A stretch of DNA of 64,000 nt from Alistipes onderdonkii (GTDB lineage Bacteria > Bacteroidota > Bacteroidia > Bacteroidales > Rikenellaceae): positions 1,364,001-1,428,000 of the forward strand of contig NZ_CP102251.1 in assembly GCF_025145285.1 (NCBI RefSeq). The letters are read 5' to 3'. The translations under genes were made by a program, and so were the position numbers. The notes beneath the pieces are model-generated. The model did no database searches, was not told the origin of the DNA, and saw only the letters and a program-made list of their open reading frames with translations. Below, one piece after another: positions 62,753 through 64,000 of the stretch (its first letter is position 1; each line of letters opens with the position of its first letter).

Positions 62753-64000
62753 ATGCAAAAAACGAAACTCCTACTCAACATTCTTGCATTTTTCCTATGT
62801 GCCCTGCCGGCGATAGCCGTAGCGCAGGGGGGGGGAAATGTGACCGTCAGAGGCATCGTCACCTCGGCGGATGACAAGCAACCCCTCATCGGGGTCAACG
62901 TGATTTCCGGGGCCGCCAGCGGGGTGAGCACCCTTGCGGACGGAAGCTACTCAATCAGCGTCGCCGCAGGGACGACACTCACCTTCCAGTACATCGGCTA
63001 CAAGCCCGCCACCTTCACGGTTCCGGGCGGCAGCGCCTCGCTGACCTACAACGTCTCCCTCGAGAGCGAGGCACAGGCGCTCGACGACGTGGTGGTCATC
63101 GCTTACGGTGTCCGCAAGAAGGGCACCATCGCCGGATCGGTATCGACCGTCAAGGCCGAAAAGGTCGAGAACACCCCTACGGCGGCGTTCGACCAGGCCA
63201 TCCAGGGACAGGTTCCCGGCCTGACGGTACTTTCCAATTCGGGTGAGCCGAGCACGTCGGCAACGATGATGATCCGGGGCATGAACTCGATCAACTCGGG
63301 TACCTCGCCGCTCTACATACTCGACGGGGTCGCCATCGCCAGTTCCGACTTCAACACCATCAACCCGGCCGACATCGAGAGCATCTCGGTGCTCAAGGAC
63401 GCCTCCTCCACCTCTATATATGGTGCGCGCGCGGCCAACGGCGTGATCGTCATCACGACCAAGCGCGGGCGCATGGCCGAGCGGGCGAAGATCAACTACC
63501 GCATGCAGCTCGGTTTCTCGCAGATCGCCTACGGCAACTGGGATCTGATGGACACCGACGAACGCATCCGGTACGAGAAGGAGATCGGGTTCACCGACGG
63601 CAAAAACTACAACGTCCTGGGCAAGACCAACGTCAACTGGCTCGACGAGGTGTTCAACGATGCCGCCCTGCTCCAGAACTACGAACTTTCGGTTTCGGGG
63701 GCCACCGACAAGACCAATTACTACGTCTCGGGCGGCTACTACAACCAGGAGGGCATCGCCGCAGGTTCGGCCTTCGAGCGCTTCTCGCTCCGCGCCAACG
63801 TCGAGCAGCAGGCCGCCAAATGGCTCAAGCTCGGCACCAACACGATGATGAACTACCAGACCATCGAACGCGCCGAGTCGGGCGAATATACGCTCGTGAC
63901 CCCCATCTCGGCCGCACGTTTCATGATGCCGTACTGGAATCCCCACCGCCCCGACGGCTCGCTCGCCTCGATCAAGGACGGCACCTGGAAGGGCGAAGGC
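62753..64000 (+). CDS. SusC-family TonB-dependent transporter, 5' part (runs off window)
   Basis: 416 codons are open to the window end. The ATG at 62753 starts a signal peptide (MQKTKLLLNILAFFLCALPAIAVAQ); then come three Gly codons made by a run of nine G (62827-62835), a carboxypeptidase-regulatory-like domain (VTVRGIVTSADDKQPLIGVNV), the TonB-box region DDVVVIAYGVRKK, and the plug (GLTVLSNSGEPSTSATMMIRGM, YILDGVAIA, VLKDASSTSIYGARAANGV). Barrel strands begin near NYRMQLGFSQIAYG. It would import oligosaccharides; a SusD gene is expected just outside the window. Its position beside the rhamnose locus suggests uptake of a rhamnose-containing glycan, which is inference. Confidence 0.93.
   Translation, partial: MQKTKLLLNILAFFLCALPAIAVAQGGGNVTVRGIVTSADDKQPLIGVNVISGAASGVSTLADGSYSISVAAGTTLTFQYIGYKPATFTVPGGSASLTYNVSLESEAQALDDVVVIAYGVRKKGTIAGSVSTVKAEKVENTPTAAFDQAIQGQVPGLTVLSNSGEPSTSATMMIRGMNSINSGTSPLYILDGVAIASSDFNTINPADIESISVLKDASSTSIYGARAANGVIVITTKRGRMAERAKINYRMQLGFSQIAYGNWDLMDTDERIRYEKEIGFTDGKNYNVLGKTNVNWLDEVFNDAALLQNYELSVSGATDKTNYYVSGGYYNQEGIAAGSAFERFSLRANVEQQAAKWLKLGTNTMMNYQTIERAESGEYTLVTPISAARFMMPYWNPHRPDGSLASIKDGTWKGEG
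62827..62835. repeat. Homopolymer of nine G inside the 3' SusC gene
   Basis: Nine consecutive G spanning codons 25-28, directly after the predicted signal-peptide cleavage site. The frame is intact at this length; a gain or loss of one G would abolish the protein. Confidence 0.95.

Noticed and set aside
1..64000. CRISPR arrays, tRNA/rRNA genes, insertion sequences and integrases
   Set aside because: No regular direct-repeat/spacer pattern, no cloverleaf-like conserved sequence, and no transposase or recombinase motif was found on either strand.

Overview
The window is GC-rich DNA from a saccharolytic member of the Bacteroidales. SusC/SusD pairs, a hybrid two-component regulator, TAnnTTTG-type promoters without Shine-Dalgarno leaders, and lipoproteins with acidic stretches after the lipobox all point to Bacteroidota. 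The high GC content together with this glycosidase set suggests an Alistipes-like (Rikenellaceae) genome; that genus call is inference. No rRNA, tRNA, CRISPR array, insertion sequence or integrase was seen.

Region 1 (1-35 kb) looks like loci for mannose-containing, probably host N-glycan-like, glycans. A plus-strand run carries three GH92 alpha-mannosidase-family genes (the first cut by the window edge) and an SGNH hydrolase. The opposite strand carries a sulfatase, an MFS transporter, a hybrid two-component sensor/regulator (HTCS), two sialate O-acetylesterase-type esterases, a further SGNH hydrolase, a GH2 enzyme with an F5/8-type carbohydrate-binding domain, SusD, SusC, a putative GxGYxYP-family lipoprotein and a GH130 enzyme. 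Plus-strand GH36 alpha-galactosidase and GH20 beta-hexosaminidase genes follow. Two genes here are interrupted: the HTCS by a 10-C homopolymer and GH20 by a missing base. The middle GH92 has Gln where its two neighbours have the acid Glu.

Region 2 (34.3-42 kb) is a cell-envelope island with no sugar enzymes: a one-TM protein, a small acidic lipoprotein, an exported hypothetical, a guanine-deaminase-like protein with a signal peptide, a TPR/TM/AraC regulator, a large lipoprotein with a leukocidin-like Gly/Ser-rich segment, and a small outer-membrane beta-barrel. A 34-bp element occurs three times here, always in the same orientation relative to the gene and 43, 44 or 34 bp upstream of a TAnnTTTG box. 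This looks like an undescribed small regulon.

Region 3 (42.4-62 kb) is a rhamnose-centred plant-glycan locus. GH115 and GH43 lie on the plus strand. Converging on them are an alpha/beta-hydrolase esterase, a GH78-like enzyme, GH106, GH78, and the complete rhamnose catabolic set rhaD-rhaT-fucO-rhaA-rhaB, divergent from an AraC-type RhaR-like activator. The enzymes would release rhamnose and uronic acid or pentose outside the cytoplasm, RhaT would import rhamnose, and RhaB/RhaA/RhaD/FucO would convert it to dihydroxyacetone phosphate and 1,2-propanediol.

Region 4 (62-64 kb) is a long AT-rich leader followed by the start of another SusC gene that runs off the window. It carries an in-frame tract of nine G just after the signal peptide.
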